NCBI GenBank assembly: GCA_046331175.1
Contig: JAXLRI010000004.1
Location: forward strand, 248,001-312,000
Direction: 5' to 3'
Length of the DNA: 64,000 bases
Origin: JAWKIW01 sp046331175
GTDB taxonomy: Bacteria; Actinomycetota; Acidimicrobiia; Acidimicrobiales; Acidimicrobilacustridaceae
Translations under genes and position numbers: made by a program
Notes under the pieces: model-generated
Told to the model about the DNA's origin: nothing
The model's input: the letters and a program-made list of their open reading frames with translations, nothing else
Database searches by the model: none
In this document: positions 7,553-15,511 of the stretch, piece after piece
Numbering within the stretch: position 1 is the stretch's first letter
Layout: every line of letters starts with the position of its first letter

Positions 7553-7819
7553 TCAGTCGACCGCCAGCCGAGCGGTCAGCTCGGCCTTGCGCTCCTCGAA
7601 CTCGTCGAAGTCGATCTGGTCGTCGGCGAAGGCGGCGTGCAGGGCCGCCAGCTCGGCGATGACGGCCTCCTGGTCGACCTCCGCGGTGGGGGTCTCCTCG
7701 GAGGCTTCGTCGTCCTCGCCGGTCTTGCGGTCCTGACGGCGAGCCCGCTTGGCATCAGCCCGAGCTCGCTTGGCCTTGTCCCGTTCGCGCTTCTCCCAGC
7801 TGCTGCGCTGCGTCGCCAT
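7553..7819 (-). CDS. Small SHOCT-domain-like protein
   Basis: A protein of 88 residues. The first 35 residues are strongly basic (Lys/Arg-rich), followed by an acidic linker and a C-terminal helical hairpin. The hairpin (VIAELAALHAAFADDQIDFD then EFEERKAEL) matches the short C-terminal SHOCT motif, in which a leucine-rich helix is followed by I-x-x-x-E-F-E-x-x-K-x-x-L. The motif is thought to mediate oligomerisation or partner binding. No membrane segment is present. It is transcribed in the same direction as the cold-shock gene, 38 nt away, and may be co-transcribed with it. Confidence 0.65.
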   Translation of the reverse strand: MATQRSSWEKRERDKAKRARADAKRARRQDRKTGEDDEASEETPTAEVDQEAVIAELAALHAAFADDQIDFDEFEERKAELTARLAVD

Positions 7820-7857
7820 GACGTCAGCGCCGGCCGCTCGGACGGCGGCGGGTCACC

Positions 7858-8058
7858 TCAGATGACCCGAACGTTCTGGGCCTCGTCGCCCTTGCGGCCG
7901 GGGCCGATCTCGAACTCGACCTTCTGGCCCTCTTCCAGGGAGCGGTAGCCCGAGCCCTGGATGTTGCTGTAGTGCACGAAGACGTCATCGCCGTCGTCGC
8001 GCGAGATGAACCCGTAGCCCTTCTCGTTGTTGAAGAACTTCACGGTGCCGGTAGCCAT
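7858..8058 (-). CDS. Cold-shock protein (CspA family)
   Basis: A 66-residue single OB-fold RNA/ssDNA chaperone. RNP1 (KGYGFI) and RNP2 (VFVHYS) are intact, the length is standard, and the start MATGTVKFFN is canonical. AAGGAG lies 9 nt upstream of ATG 8058. The upstream leader is longer than most in this window and holds a GCCCC-GAGC-GGGGC hairpin (8085-8098), in line with the structured leaders of cold-shock mRNAs. It could serve general mRNA unfolding or stationary-phase survival as well as cold. Confidence 0.93.
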   Translation of the reverse strand: MATGTVKFFNNEKGYGFISRDDGDDVFVHYSNIQGSGYRSLEEGQKVEFEIGPGRKGDEAQNVRVI

Positions 8059-8084
8059 CGCTGCCTGCTCCTTGCGTTTGTGGG

Positions 8085-8098
8085 GCCCCGCTCGGGGC
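8085..8098 (-). promoter_or_regulatory. Leader hairpin upstream of the cold-shock gene
   Basis: A 5-bp GC stem with a 4-nt loop, ending 12 nt upstream of the AAGGAG ribosome binding site. It may modulate translation. A short stem like this can arise by chance at high GC. Confidence 0.3.
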
Positions 8099-8216
8099 TC
8101 CGGTTTCTACTGACGAGCAGGCTGTACTGGACAACGGCACTCGCTTCGCCAGACAGGCTATCCCGCCGGACGGGGTCCACGGAGATCCCGGGCGGAATCG
8201 ACCCTCCTGCGCCGCC

Positions 8217-9182
8217 TCAGGCGTCGGCCAAGGAGGCGCCGCCGGCGTCGTCGCGCAGGTGCCGGGCGAGGCCCCGACCGAGGGCCTCGGGGTCGTCGCC
8301 GACGGCCTCCGCGCGCAGCAGGACGTGGCCGTCGAGCGAGGCGAGCAGGGCGTCGACGCGCAGCGATCCGATGGTTCCGGGATCGGCGTCGGTGGCATCG
8401 GGGACCGGGCGGGCGAAGGCGCCGGCCGGCAGGTCGCAGTCGCCACCGAGCTCGGCGAGGAAGGCCCGCTCGGCGTCGACGGCCCGGCGCGAGGGGGCGT
8501 GGTCGAGCGTCGCCAGCAGCTCGAGCGCCTCGTCGTCGTCGGCCCGGCACTCGATGGCGAGCGCGCCCTGGGCGACCTGGGGGAGCACCACGGAGGGCTC
8601 GAGCACCTCGGTGGTGAGGCCACGTCGCGCCAGCTCGTCGGCCAGCCCGAGACGATCGATCGCGGCCGCTGCCATCACCACCGCCCCACCGGCCGGGACC
8701 TTGTCGAGGCGGGTGGCGATGTTGCCCCGGAGGCCGGTGAACGTGAGGTCGGGGCGCAGGTCGGCCAGCTGCACGCGCCGGCGCACCGACCCGGTGGCGA
8801 CGACCGCGCCGACGCCGAGGCCGGCGAGGGTGGCGCCGACCAGCACGTCGCGCGGGTCAGCCCGCTCGGGCACGGCCGCCAGCGCCAGGCCGTCGGGCGT
8901 GGTGGCCGGCAGGTCCTTGCCGGAGTGCACCGCCACCCGGGCCCGGCCGTCGAGGACCGCGGCCTGGACCTCCTTGACGAACACGCCCTTGCCCCCCAGC
9001 TCCCACAGCGGCACGTCGAGGCGACGGTCGCCGGTGGTCTCGACGACGACGAGGGGGGCGTCGACGACCTCGCCGACGGCGGCACCGGCGGCGGCGAGCA
9101 GGCCGGCGACGTGGTCGGCCTGCCAGCGGGCCAGCGCGCTGCCGCGGGTGGCGATGGGGATCGCCACCGGCGACGGGCTCAC
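8217..9182 (-). CDS. hemC: Hydroxymethylbilane synthase (porphobilinogen deaminase)
   Basis: Polymerises four porphobilinogens to hydroxymethylbilane in tetrapyrrole synthesis. It has 321 residues, the usual length. The N-terminal segment IATRGSALARWQA, the catalytic HSGKDLP (Asp90), the Arg cluster TGSVRRR and the cofactor-binding Cys249 in LGGDCDLPAG are all present. It overlaps the end of hemA by 4 bp, so it is translationally coupled as the last gene of the rex - siroheme synthase - hemA - hemC operon. No hemD, hemB or hemL is found inside the window. Confidence 0.95.
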   Translation of the reverse strand: MSPSPVAIPIATRGSALARWQADHVAGLLAAAGAAVGEVVDAPLVVVETTGDRRLDVPLWELGGKGVFVKEVQAAVLDGRARVAVHSGKDLPATTPDGLALAAVPERADPRDVLVGATLAGLGVGAVVATGSVRRRVQLADLRPDLTFTGLRGNIATRLDKVPAGGAVVMAAAAIDRLGLADELARRGLTTEVLEPSVVLPQVAQGALAIECRADDDEALELLATLDHAPSRRAVDAERAFLAELGGDCDLPAGAFARPVPDATDADPGTIGSLRVDALLASLDGHVLLRAEAVGDDPEALGRGLARHLRDDAGGASLADA

Positions 9183-10438
9183 AGGTCGAACAGGTCGCGC
9201 AGCGATTCGGCCAGCCGCTCGCCCTTGGCGGTGCCGGCGGCGTCCTTCAGGCCCACCGTCGGGTCGTGGAGGAGCTTGGCGACGATGCCCTTGGTGAGGG
9301 CCTCGACCGCCTCGAGCTGGCGCTCGTCGAGACCGGCCAGGCGGTTGCGGAAGCGGTCGAGCTCGCCGCTGCGCACCGCCTCGCCCCGCTCGTGGAGACC
9401 GGCGATCAGCGGCGCGACCTCACGGGCCGACGACACGGCGAGGAAGCGGTCGACCTCCTCGTCGACCAACCCGCGCACCGCGGCCACCTCGCCCTGGCGC
9501 GACGCCAGGCCGGCTTCGGCGAAGGCTCGCAGGTCGTCCATGTCGAGCAGCGTCACGCCCGGCAGCGTGGCCGCCGCGGGGTCGACGTCGCGGGGCACGG
9601 CCACGTCGACGATGAGCACCGGCCGGCCGTCGCGCTCGGTCAGCACCGACTCGACGTCGGTGTGCTCGAGCATGATCGAGGTGGCGCCGGTGGAGGTGAG
9701 CAGGAGGTCGACCTCGGCCAGCGCGGTCGCCAGCTCGGCCAGGCGGATGGCCCGGCCACCGACCCGATCGGCGAGGTCGACGGCGCGGTCCCAGGTGCGG
9801 TTGGCGATGCGGACGTCGGCGACGCCGTCGTCGACGAGGGCGCGGACCATGCCCTCGCCCATGTCACCGGCGCCGAGCACCAGGATCGACCGGCCGGCCA
9901 GCCCACCCAGCCGCTCGCGGGCCATGGCGACGGCGGCGGTGGACACCGAGGCGATGTGACGGGAGATGCCCGTCTCGGTGCGGGCCCGCTTGCCGACCTC
10001 GACGGCGTGGCGGAACAGGCCGTTGAGGTGGACGCCGGTGCAGCCCTCGCCCTGGGCCCGCTCCCAGGCGGTGCGGACCTGGCCGAGGATCTCGGCCTCG
10101 CCGACCACGTCGGAGTCGAGGCCGGCGGCCACGGTGAAGAGGTGCTCGACGGCTACGTCGTCGTAGTGCACGTAGAGGTGGTCGGCGAAGTCCTCGGGTG
10201 GGAGGAAGGACACCTCGGCGAGGAAGTCGCGCAGGTCGCGGTAGGCGCCGTGGAACTTCTCGGCCACCACGTAGACCTCGGTGCGGTTGCACGTCGAGAG
10301 GACGACGGCCTCGCTGACGTGCTCGCGGCCGGCGACGTCGTGCAGCGCCTTGCCGAGCGAGGCGTCGTCGACGGTCATCCGCTCGAGCAGGTCGAGCGGA
10401 GCCGTGTGATGGTTCAGTCCGATGACGACGACAGACAC
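9179..10438 (-). CDS. hemA: Glutamyl-tRNA reductase
   Basis: Reduces glutamyl-tRNA to glutamate-1-semialdehyde with NADPH, the committed step of the C5 tetrapyrrole route. It has 419 residues. The catalytic cysteine is Cys50 in STCNRTEVY, followed by the GEAEILGQV motif, the NADPH-binding GAGDMGEGM and the C-terminal dimerisation helix. Its start overlaps the 3' end of the siroheme synthase gene by 25 bp and its stop overlaps hemC by 4 bp, so the operon is tightly coupled. Placement under rex links haem supply to the NADH/NAD ratio. Confidence 0.95.
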   Translation of the reverse strand: MSVVVIGLNHHTAPLDLLERMTVDDASLGKALHDVAGREHVSEAVVLSTCNRTEVYVVAEKFHGAYRDLRDFLAEVSFLPPEDFADHLYVHYDDVAVEHLFTVAAGLDSDVVGEAEILGQVRTAWERAQGEGCTGVHLNGLFRHAVEVGKRARTETGISRHIASVSTAAVAMARERLGGLAGRSILVLGAGDMGEGMVRALVDDGVADVRIANRTWDRAVDLADRVGGRAIRLAELATALAEVDLLLTSTGATSIMLEHTDVESVLTERDGRPVLIVDVAVPRDVDPAAATLPGVTLLDMDDLRAFAEAGLASRQGEVAAVRGLVDEEVDRFLAVSSAREVAPLIAGLHERGEAVRSGELDRFRNRLAGLDERQLEAVEALTKGIVAKLLHDPTVGLKDAAGTAKGERLAESLRDLFDL

Positions 10439-11082
10439 GCCTGCAGGCGCTCCTTCGCTTCGGCGAGACGACCCTCGCGGATCAGGTCAAGCATTCCCGA
10501 GTCCAGCGCCGCCTGCCAATCCAGTCCCTCGGTCGAACGTCCGGCGGCCCGGATCGCTTCCCGCTCCTCGGTCAGCAGGTCGAGCAGCACCAGGTGTTCG
10601 GGGCCGAGCTCGTCGGCGTATCGCCGGCGGAGCCACGTGGACAGCGCCGGGCTGCGGCCTCCGGTGGAGAACGTGGCGAGCAGGGGGCCCCGACGGACGC
10701 GGGACGGGAGCGTGAACGAGCAGTGGGCCGGGTCGTCGGCGCTGTTGCACCAGATGCCGGCGTCCTCGGCCTCGGCGTAGACCGTGGCGTCGACGGCCGG
10801 ATCGCCGGTGGCGGTCACCACGAGGCGGTGGCCGGCGGTGTCGCCGGGGGCGAACGGCCGCTCGTCGACCTCGAGGGAGCCGACGGCGTCGGCCTCGGAC
10901 GCGAACCGGTCGACCAGGCCCACCAGCTCGGACCCGACGTGGGCCGTCACCACGTGCACGTCGGCCTCGCACTCGAGCAGGCCGGCGACCTTCTGGGCCG
11001 CCACCCGCCCGCCGCCGACCACCAGCACCCGACGCCCCCGCACGACCAGGTTGGCCGGGTACAGGGGGGCGTCGACCGGCAT
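10414..11082 (-). CDS. Precorrin-2 dehydrogenase / siroheme synthase N-terminal domain protein
   Basis: A 222-residue Met8/CysG-N-type protein: an N-terminal Rossmann domain (VLVVGGGRVAAQKVAGLL from about residue 19) followed by the typical N-S-A-D-D-P-x-x-C-x-F block (NSADDPAHCSF) and the LATFSTGGRSPALSTWLR helix. Such proteins oxidise precorrin-2 and may insert iron to make siroheme. The CysG uroporphyrinogen methyltransferase half is absent here. Its ATG shares one base with the rex stop (TGATG), so the two are coupled. Confidence 0.85.
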   Translation of the reverse strand: MPVDAPLYPANLVVRGRRVLVVGGGRVAAQKVAGLLECEADVHVVTAHVGSELVGLVDRFASEADAVGSLEVDERPFAPGDTAGHRLVVTATGDPAVDATVYAEAEDAGIWCNSADDPAHCSFTLPSRVRRGPLLATFSTGGRSPALSTWLRRRYADELGPEHLVLLDLLTEEREAIRAAGRSTEGLDWQAALDSGMLDLIREGRLAEAKERLQACLSSSSD

Positions 11083-11780
11083 CAGCCGCCGACCGTCTCG
11101 GGCGAGGCGTCGCCGACGGCCTCGGGCGCCACCCCGCCGAGCGAGTCGCGCCGCTGCTGGTAGAAGCTCAGGATCTGCAGCTCGACGGCGAGGTCGACCT
11201 TGCGCAGCGAGGCGGTGGGCGGGACCGTGATGACGGTCGGGGCGAAGTTGAGGACCGACGTGACGCCGGCGGCGACCATCTTGTCGGCCACCTCCTGGGC
11301 GACGGCCGCCGGGGTGGCGATGATGCCGATGGCGATGCGGCGCTCGCGGACGAGGTCGGGCAGCTCGTCGAGGTGGTGCACGCGGACCCCACCGACCTCC
11401 TCGCCCACCTTCGACGGATCGGCGTCGACGAGGGCGGCCACGGGGAAGCCCCGCTCGCCGAAGCCGCCGTAGTTGGCGAGGGCGTGGCCCAGGTTGCCGA
11501 TGCCGCAGATGACGACCGGCCAGTCCTGGGTGAGGCCCAGCTCGCGGCTCATCTGGAACATGAGGTACTCGACGTCGTAGCCGACGCCGCGCGTGCCGTA
11601 GCTGCCGAGGTACGACAGGTCCTTGCGGACCTTGGCGGCGTTGACGCCGGCCAGCTCGGCCAGGCGCTCGGAGGAGATCGTGGAGGTCTTCTCCTCCATG
11701 AGCTCGAGCAGGATCCGCAGGTACACGGGCAGGCGCGCCACGGTGGCCTCGGGGATGCGTCGGCGCTGCTTGTCCGCCAT
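11082..11780 (-). CDS. rex: Redox-sensing transcriptional repressor Rex
   Basis: An NADH/NAD-sensing repressor of 232 residues. The N-terminal winged helix (residues 10-80) contains VRKDLSYLGSYGTRGVGY, the conserved recognition region. The Rossmann domain starts with GIGNLG at 93-98, and the C-terminal swapped helix ends ELQILSFYQQ. It is the first gene of a haem operon, an arrangement known in actinobacteria. Its promoter contains the Rex half-site TTGTGAA overlapping the -35, so autorepression is likely. Confidence 0.95.
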   Translation of the reverse strand: MADKQRRRIPEATVARLPVYLRILLELMEEKTSTISSERLAELAGVNAAKVRKDLSYLGSYGTRGVGYDVEYLMFQMSRELGLTQDWPVVICGIGNLGHALANYGGFGERGFPVAALVDADPSKVGEEVGGVRVHHLDELPDLVRERRIAIGIIATPAAVAQEVADKMVAAGVTSVLNFAPTVITVPPTASLRKVDLAVELQILSFYQQRRDSLGGVAPEAVGDASPETVGG

Positions 11781-11788
11781 GGACGGCC

Positions 11789-11842
11789 CAGGCTATCGAC
11801 CTCGTTCACGGATTCACAAAGTCGCGTCGGCGGCCCTAGCGT
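11789..11842. promoter_or_regulatory. Back-to-back promoters of rex and the membrane-protein gene sharing a Rex half-site
   Basis: Minus strand: TTGTGA -35 (11814-11819), 18 bp, TAGCCT -10 (11789-11794), then rex at 11780. Plus strand: TTCACA -35 (11813-11818), 18 bp, TAGCGT -10 (11837-11842), then ATG 11853. The two -35 elements are the two strands of one TTCACAA/TTGTGAA sequence (11813-11819), the half-site of the actinobacterial Rex operator. A second TTCAC lies at 11805-11809 in the same orientation. The full TTGTGAA-N6-TTCACAA palindrome is absent. Confidence 0.55.
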
Positions 11843-11852
11843 GGGGGTCGCC

Positions 11853-12707
11853 ATGACCATGCACGCCGTCCTCGCCGCCGCCGCCACGCTCGTGTCGCTG
11901 GCCTTCGCGCTGTGCACGCTCGACCGCTACCTCGCCCGCAGGCGGCGCCACGAGCTCGTCTGGACGATCTCGCTGTTCCTCTTCGCCGCCGGCTCGCTGG
12001 CCCTGTGGGCCGCCGCCGCCCTGGGCTGGAGCGAGTGGACGTTCAAGGCCTTCTACCTCTTCGGCGCCATCCTCAACGTGCCCTTCCTCGCCCTCGGCAC
12101 CGTCTACCTGCTGGCCAAGGACCCGCGCACCGGCGACCGCGCCACCGCCGTGGTGTCGCTGCTGGCCGCCTTCGCCACCGGCATCGTCGTGGCGGCGCCG
12201 CTCGTGAACCCGATCGCCGCCGACGTCTTCCCCCGCGGCTCGGAGGTGTTCGGGTTCTGGCCCCGCTTCCTGGCCGCCGTGGGGTCGGGGGTCGCCGCCA
12301 CCGTCATCGTGGTTGGCGCGCTGCTGAGCGCCTGGCGGCTGGGCCGGGCCGCGCTGGCCGCCCGCCGCAGCGAGGGCGCGGTCACACCCATCGTGCGAGG
12401 TGGCCTCTCCCCTGCCCGCCTCGCCCTGGCCAACGTCATCATCGCCACCGGCACGCTGATCCTCAGCGCCGGCGGCGTGTCCAACTCCGTGCTCGACGCC
12501 ATGGACGCCTTCACCGTGTCCCTGGTGGTCGGGATCTCGGTGATCTTCGCCGGATTCCTCCTGACCAACACGCCGGCGCCGGTGCCCGAATGGCGCTGGC
12601 AGCCGAGCGACCGGCCCACCGAGCTGCCGACCGAGCGGCCGACCGAGCGCTTCTCGACGACGGCGCGGTCGGTGGCCGGACCCGACGCGGTCGAGACCGG
12701 CAGCTGA
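11853..12707 (+). CDS. Multi-pass membrane protein of unknown function, divergent from rex
   Basis: A protein of 284 residues with about seven hydrophobic segments between residues 5 and 240 and charged loops such as RYLARRRRHE. A soluble, proline-rich tail contains a PTE(R/L) repeat near residue 260. The ATG at 11853 follows TAGCGT by 10 nt; a second ATG lies 6 nt further on. There is no transporter or enzyme signature that I recognise. The face-to-face promoter arrangement with rex suggests redox-dependent expression. Confidence 0.7.
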   Translation: MTMHAVLAAAATLVSLAFALCTLDRYLARRRRHELVWTISLFLFAAGSLALWAAAALGWSEWTFKAFYLFGAILNVPFLALGTVYLLAKDPRTGDRATAVVSLLAAFATGIVVAAPLVNPIAADVFPRGSEVFGFWPRFLAAVGSGVAATVIVVGALLSAWRLGRAALAARRSEGAVTPIVRGGLSPARLALANVIIATGTLILSAGGVSNSVLDAMDAFTVSLVVGISVIFAGFLLTNTPAPVPEWRWQPSDRPTELPTERPTERFSTTARSVAGPDAVETGS

Positions 12708-12730
12708 CGCCTCGAGACCGGCAACCGACG

Positions 12731-12746
12731 CCCGGCACCAGCCGGG
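12731..12746. terminator. Short hairpin between convergent genes
   Basis: CCCGGC and GCCGGG pair around ACCA, between the stops at 12707 (+) and 12752 (-). Confidence 0.45.
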
Positions 12747-12751
12747 GGTGG

Positions 12752-13672
12752 TCAGTCGGCCCCGAAGGCGGCGCGGAGGAGGGCGGCCGCCTCGGCCACG
12801 GCGTCGGCGCCGGCCGGCAGCATCGTCGTCATCGAGAAGAAGCCGTGGATCATGCCGTCGTAGCGGGTGGCGCTGACCGGCACGCCGGCGGCGCGCAGCG
12901 CCTCGGCGTAGGCCTCACCCTCGTCGCGGAGCGGGTCGTACTCGGCGGTGATGACGTGGGCCGGCGGCGCGGAGGCGAGCACGGCGGGATCGGCGTGCAG
13001 GGGCGACACCCGCGGGTCGGCCTCCTGCCCCGCCTCGACGTAGTGGCCCACGAACCACTCCATGCCGTCGGCGGTGAGGAACAGGCCCTCACCGTTCTCC
13101 ACGTAGGACGGCTGCGAGCGGGTGGCGTCGGTGACCGGGTACACGAGCAGCTGGTGCACGAGGCCGGGCACCTCGAGGGAGACGACAGCCGACAGGTTGC
13201 CGCCGGCCGAGTCGCCGCCGACGGCGACCCGAGCCGGATCGCCGCCGAGCTCGGCGGTGTTGGCGAGCACCCAGCGGGTGACCGCCACGCAGTCGTCGAC
13301 CGGGGCGGGGAACGGGTCCTCGGGGGCCAACCGGTAGTCGACGTCGACGACCACGCACCCGGCGGCGTCGGCGAGGTCGCGGCAGGTCGGCAGCGAACCC
13401 TCGGCCGAGCCGATCACCCAGCCCCCGCCGTGGATCCACACCAGCACGGGGAGCGGGCCGTCGGCGTCGAGCTCGGGCGTGACGACGATGCACGGCACGC
13501 CGGCGATCTCGCGGCGGTCGATCGAGCGCACCGCCGCGCCCTCGTAGCCGGAGAGCGCGCTCAGCTGCTCGTAGGCCGCTCGTGCGTCGGGCGGCGACAT
13601 CTCGTGCAGCTGCGGCGTCCCCGCGGCGTTGACGAACGACAGCAGCATCTCTGCAGCCGGGTCGAGCGGCAT
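12752..13672 (-). CDS. Alpha/beta-hydrolase fold-3 esterase (hormone-sensitive lipase family)
   Basis: A carboxylesterase-type hydrolase of 306 residues. HGGGW forms the oxyanion hole, GDSAGG carries the nucleophile Ser, Asp is in AEYDPLRDEG and His in DGMIHGF, a complete triad with the HSL-family order. The start is ATG 13672, preceded by a GGGGGA ribosome binding site; an upstream GTG/ATG frame to 13723 is open but lacks support. No signal peptide. It lies downstream of the acyl-CoA ligase on the same strand, so a shared role in acyl ester or lipid turnover is plausible but unproven. Confidence 0.88.
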   Translation of the reverse strand: MPLDPAAEMLLSFVNAAGTPQLHEMSPPDARAAYEQLSALSGYEGAAVRSIDRREIAGVPCIVVTPELDADGPLPVLVWIHGGGWVIGSAEGSLPTCRDLADAAGCVVVDVDYRLAPEDPFPAPVDDCVAVTRWVLANTAELGGDPARVAVGGDSAGGNLSAVVSLEVPGLVHQLLVYPVTDATRSQPSYVENGEGLFLTADGMEWFVGHYVEAGQEADPRVSPLHADPAVLASAPPAHVITAEYDPLRDEGEAYAEALRAAGVPVSATRYDGMIHGFFSMTTMLPAGADAVAEAAALLRAAFGAD

Positions 13673-13795
13673 GGCGGTCCCCCTTGGTCCTGGCGCGCCG
13701 GCCCCCGGACGCGTGGCGGTCACGGTACCCGGCGCCGTGCGGCGACCCGTCCCCCTCCGATCGCCCCGAGCCGGCGGGACCGAGTGGGATCGCGG

Positions 13796-15289
13796 CTACC
13801 GCAGGGCGCGGCGCAGGACCTTGCCGCCGACGCCGGCGGGCAGCTCGTCGACGAACATCACCTTCGACGGACACTTGTAGCGGGCCAGGCGCTCGGAGCA
13901 CCACGCCACGATGTCGTCCTCGTCGGCCGAGCTGGTGGGCGACAGCACGACGTAGGCCTTCACCGTCTCGCCGGTGTAAGGGTGGGGCACGCCGACCACG
14001 GCGCAGGCGTCGATGGCGGGGTGCTCGATGAGCACGTCCTCGACCTCGGCCGGGAACACGTTGAAGCCCGACACGATGATGAGGTCCTTGGCCCGGTCGA
14101 CCAGGTAGAGGTAGCCCTCGTCGTCGACCACGGCGATGTCGCCGGTGCGCAGCCAGCCGTCGGGGGTGAGCGCCGAGGCGCTGGCCTCGGGATCGTTCCA
14201 GTAGCCGGCGAACACGTTGGGGCCGCGCACCCACACCTCGCCCGAGTCGCCGACGAGCACGTCGTCGCCGTCGGCGTCGACCAGGCGCACCTCGACGCCG
14301 GGGACGAGCGTGCCGATGGAGCCGCGCGGGGCGTCGGTGCCGGTGGCGGTGGTGACCACGGGCGACGTCTCGGTGAGGCCGTAGCCCTCCTTGAGCTCGA
14401 CGCCGAAGCGGTCCTCGACCTGCTGGGCCACCTCGACGGGCAGCTTGGCGGCACCGGACACGGCCACCCGGACCGAGGCCAGCGAGCGCGGGTCGGCACC
14501 GGGGAGGTTGGCCCACGCCGACCACATGGTGGGCGGGCCGCTCACGATGGTGCAGCCGTGGTTCACCACCGACTCGAGCGTGGTGGCCGGGTCGAAGCGC
14601 TCGACCAGCACGATGCGCGAACCGGTGAACAGCGTGAGGCCCAGGCCCACGTTGAGGCCGAAGATGTGGAACAGCGGCAGCACGCCGAGCGTGACGTCGT
14701 CAGCCGTCTGCTGGCGACCGGGGTGCGCCTGCACCTGTCGCAGGTTCGAGAGCAGGTTGCCGTGGGTGAGCATGGCGGCCTTCGGGAAGCCGGCCGTGCC
14801 GCTGGTGAACATGAGCACGGCGAGGTCGTCGTCCTCGCGGGGCACGATGGGCGCCGGGTCGCCGGTGAGGACGTCGTCGATCACCTGGGCGCCCTCGCAC
14901 TCGACGCCGGCGGTGGTGATCACGATCTCGAGGTCGGGCACGTCGGCCCGGTCGACCTCGCCGAAGGCACCGGCGGCGGCCGGCGAGACGAGGATGGCCT
15001 TGGCGCCGGTGACCGACAGGTAGCGCTGGAGCTCGGGTGGGCGGCTGGCCGGGTTGATCGGCACCACCACGAGGCCCGACCCGAGGGCGGCGAGGTACGA
15101 GGCCACGAAGTACCAGTTGTTGCCGCCGGCGATGGCGATGCGGTCGCCGGGCTCGAGGCCGAGGCGGGCGAAGCCGCCCCGCAGGCCCGCCACCTGCTCG
15201 CGCAGCGAGCCGTAGGTGGTCTCCTTGCCCCGGCTGACCAGCGCCACGGCGCCGTCCGGGTGGGGGTCGATGATCGTTGCGAGGTTCAA
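13796..15289 (-). CDS. Long-chain acyl-CoA synthetase-like (ANL superfamily) ligase
   Basis: Activates a carboxylic acid as acyl-AMP and then acyl-CoA. It has 497 residues. The A3 phosphate loop TSGTAGFPKAAMLTH, A5 GYGLTET, A7 W-L-R-T-G-D and the C-terminal A10 lysine in GGKVLRR are all intact. The only in-frame start near the N-terminal sequence is a TTG at 15289 with GAAGG upstream, an uncommon choice. Acyl chain specificity cannot be read from the sequence. Probably transcribed together with the downstream esterase. Confidence 0.87.
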   Translation of the reverse strand: MNLATIIDPHPDGAVALVSRGKETTYGSLREQVAGLRGGFARLGLEPGDRIAIAGGNNWYFVASYLAALGSGLVVVPINPASRPPELQRYLSVTGAKAILVSPAAAGAFGEVDRADVPDLEIVITTAGVECEGAQVIDDVLTGDPAPIVPREDDDLAVLMFTSGTAGFPKAAMLTHGNLLSNLRQVQAHPGRQQTADDVTLGVLPLFHIFGLNVGLGLTLFTGSRIVLVERFDPATTLESVVNHGCTIVSGPPTMWSAWANLPGADPRSLASVRVAVSGAAKLPVEVAQQVEDRFGVELKEGYGLTETSPVVTTATGTDAPRGSIGTLVPGVEVRLVDADGDDVLVGDSGEVWVRGPNVFAGYWNDPEASASALTPDGWLRTGDIAVVDDEGYLYLVDRAKDLIIVSGFNVFPAEVEDVLIEHPAIDACAVVGVPHPYTGETVKAYVVLSPTSSADEDDIVAWCSERLARYKCPSKVMFVDELPAGVGGKVLRRALR

Positions 15290-15497
15290 CGCGCCGGCCT
15301 TCGTGCGGGCCCGGTGGAGACCGGGCGACCCGGGAGCCTCCCGAGGAGGCCGCGCCAGGTTACCGGGCGGTCACCGAGCGTGCGCTCCCGGCGGGGCCGG
15401 GTGCCCGAGCGGGCGCTCGCCACGGCCTCCCCGACCCCCGCGTGGGCCGAACGGCCGGTTGGCGTCGGGATCTGACGCGGACCACCGGTCCAGCGGG

Positions 15498-15503
15498 CAG
15501 ACT
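15498..15503 (+). promoter_or_regulatory. -10 box of the ABC-2 exporter genes
   Basis: CAGACT followed by 8 nt and ATG 15512, with no ribosome binding site. Fits the leaderless pattern of the window with one base changed in the hexamer. Confidence 0.4.
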
Positions 15504-15511
15504 GCCCGGCG

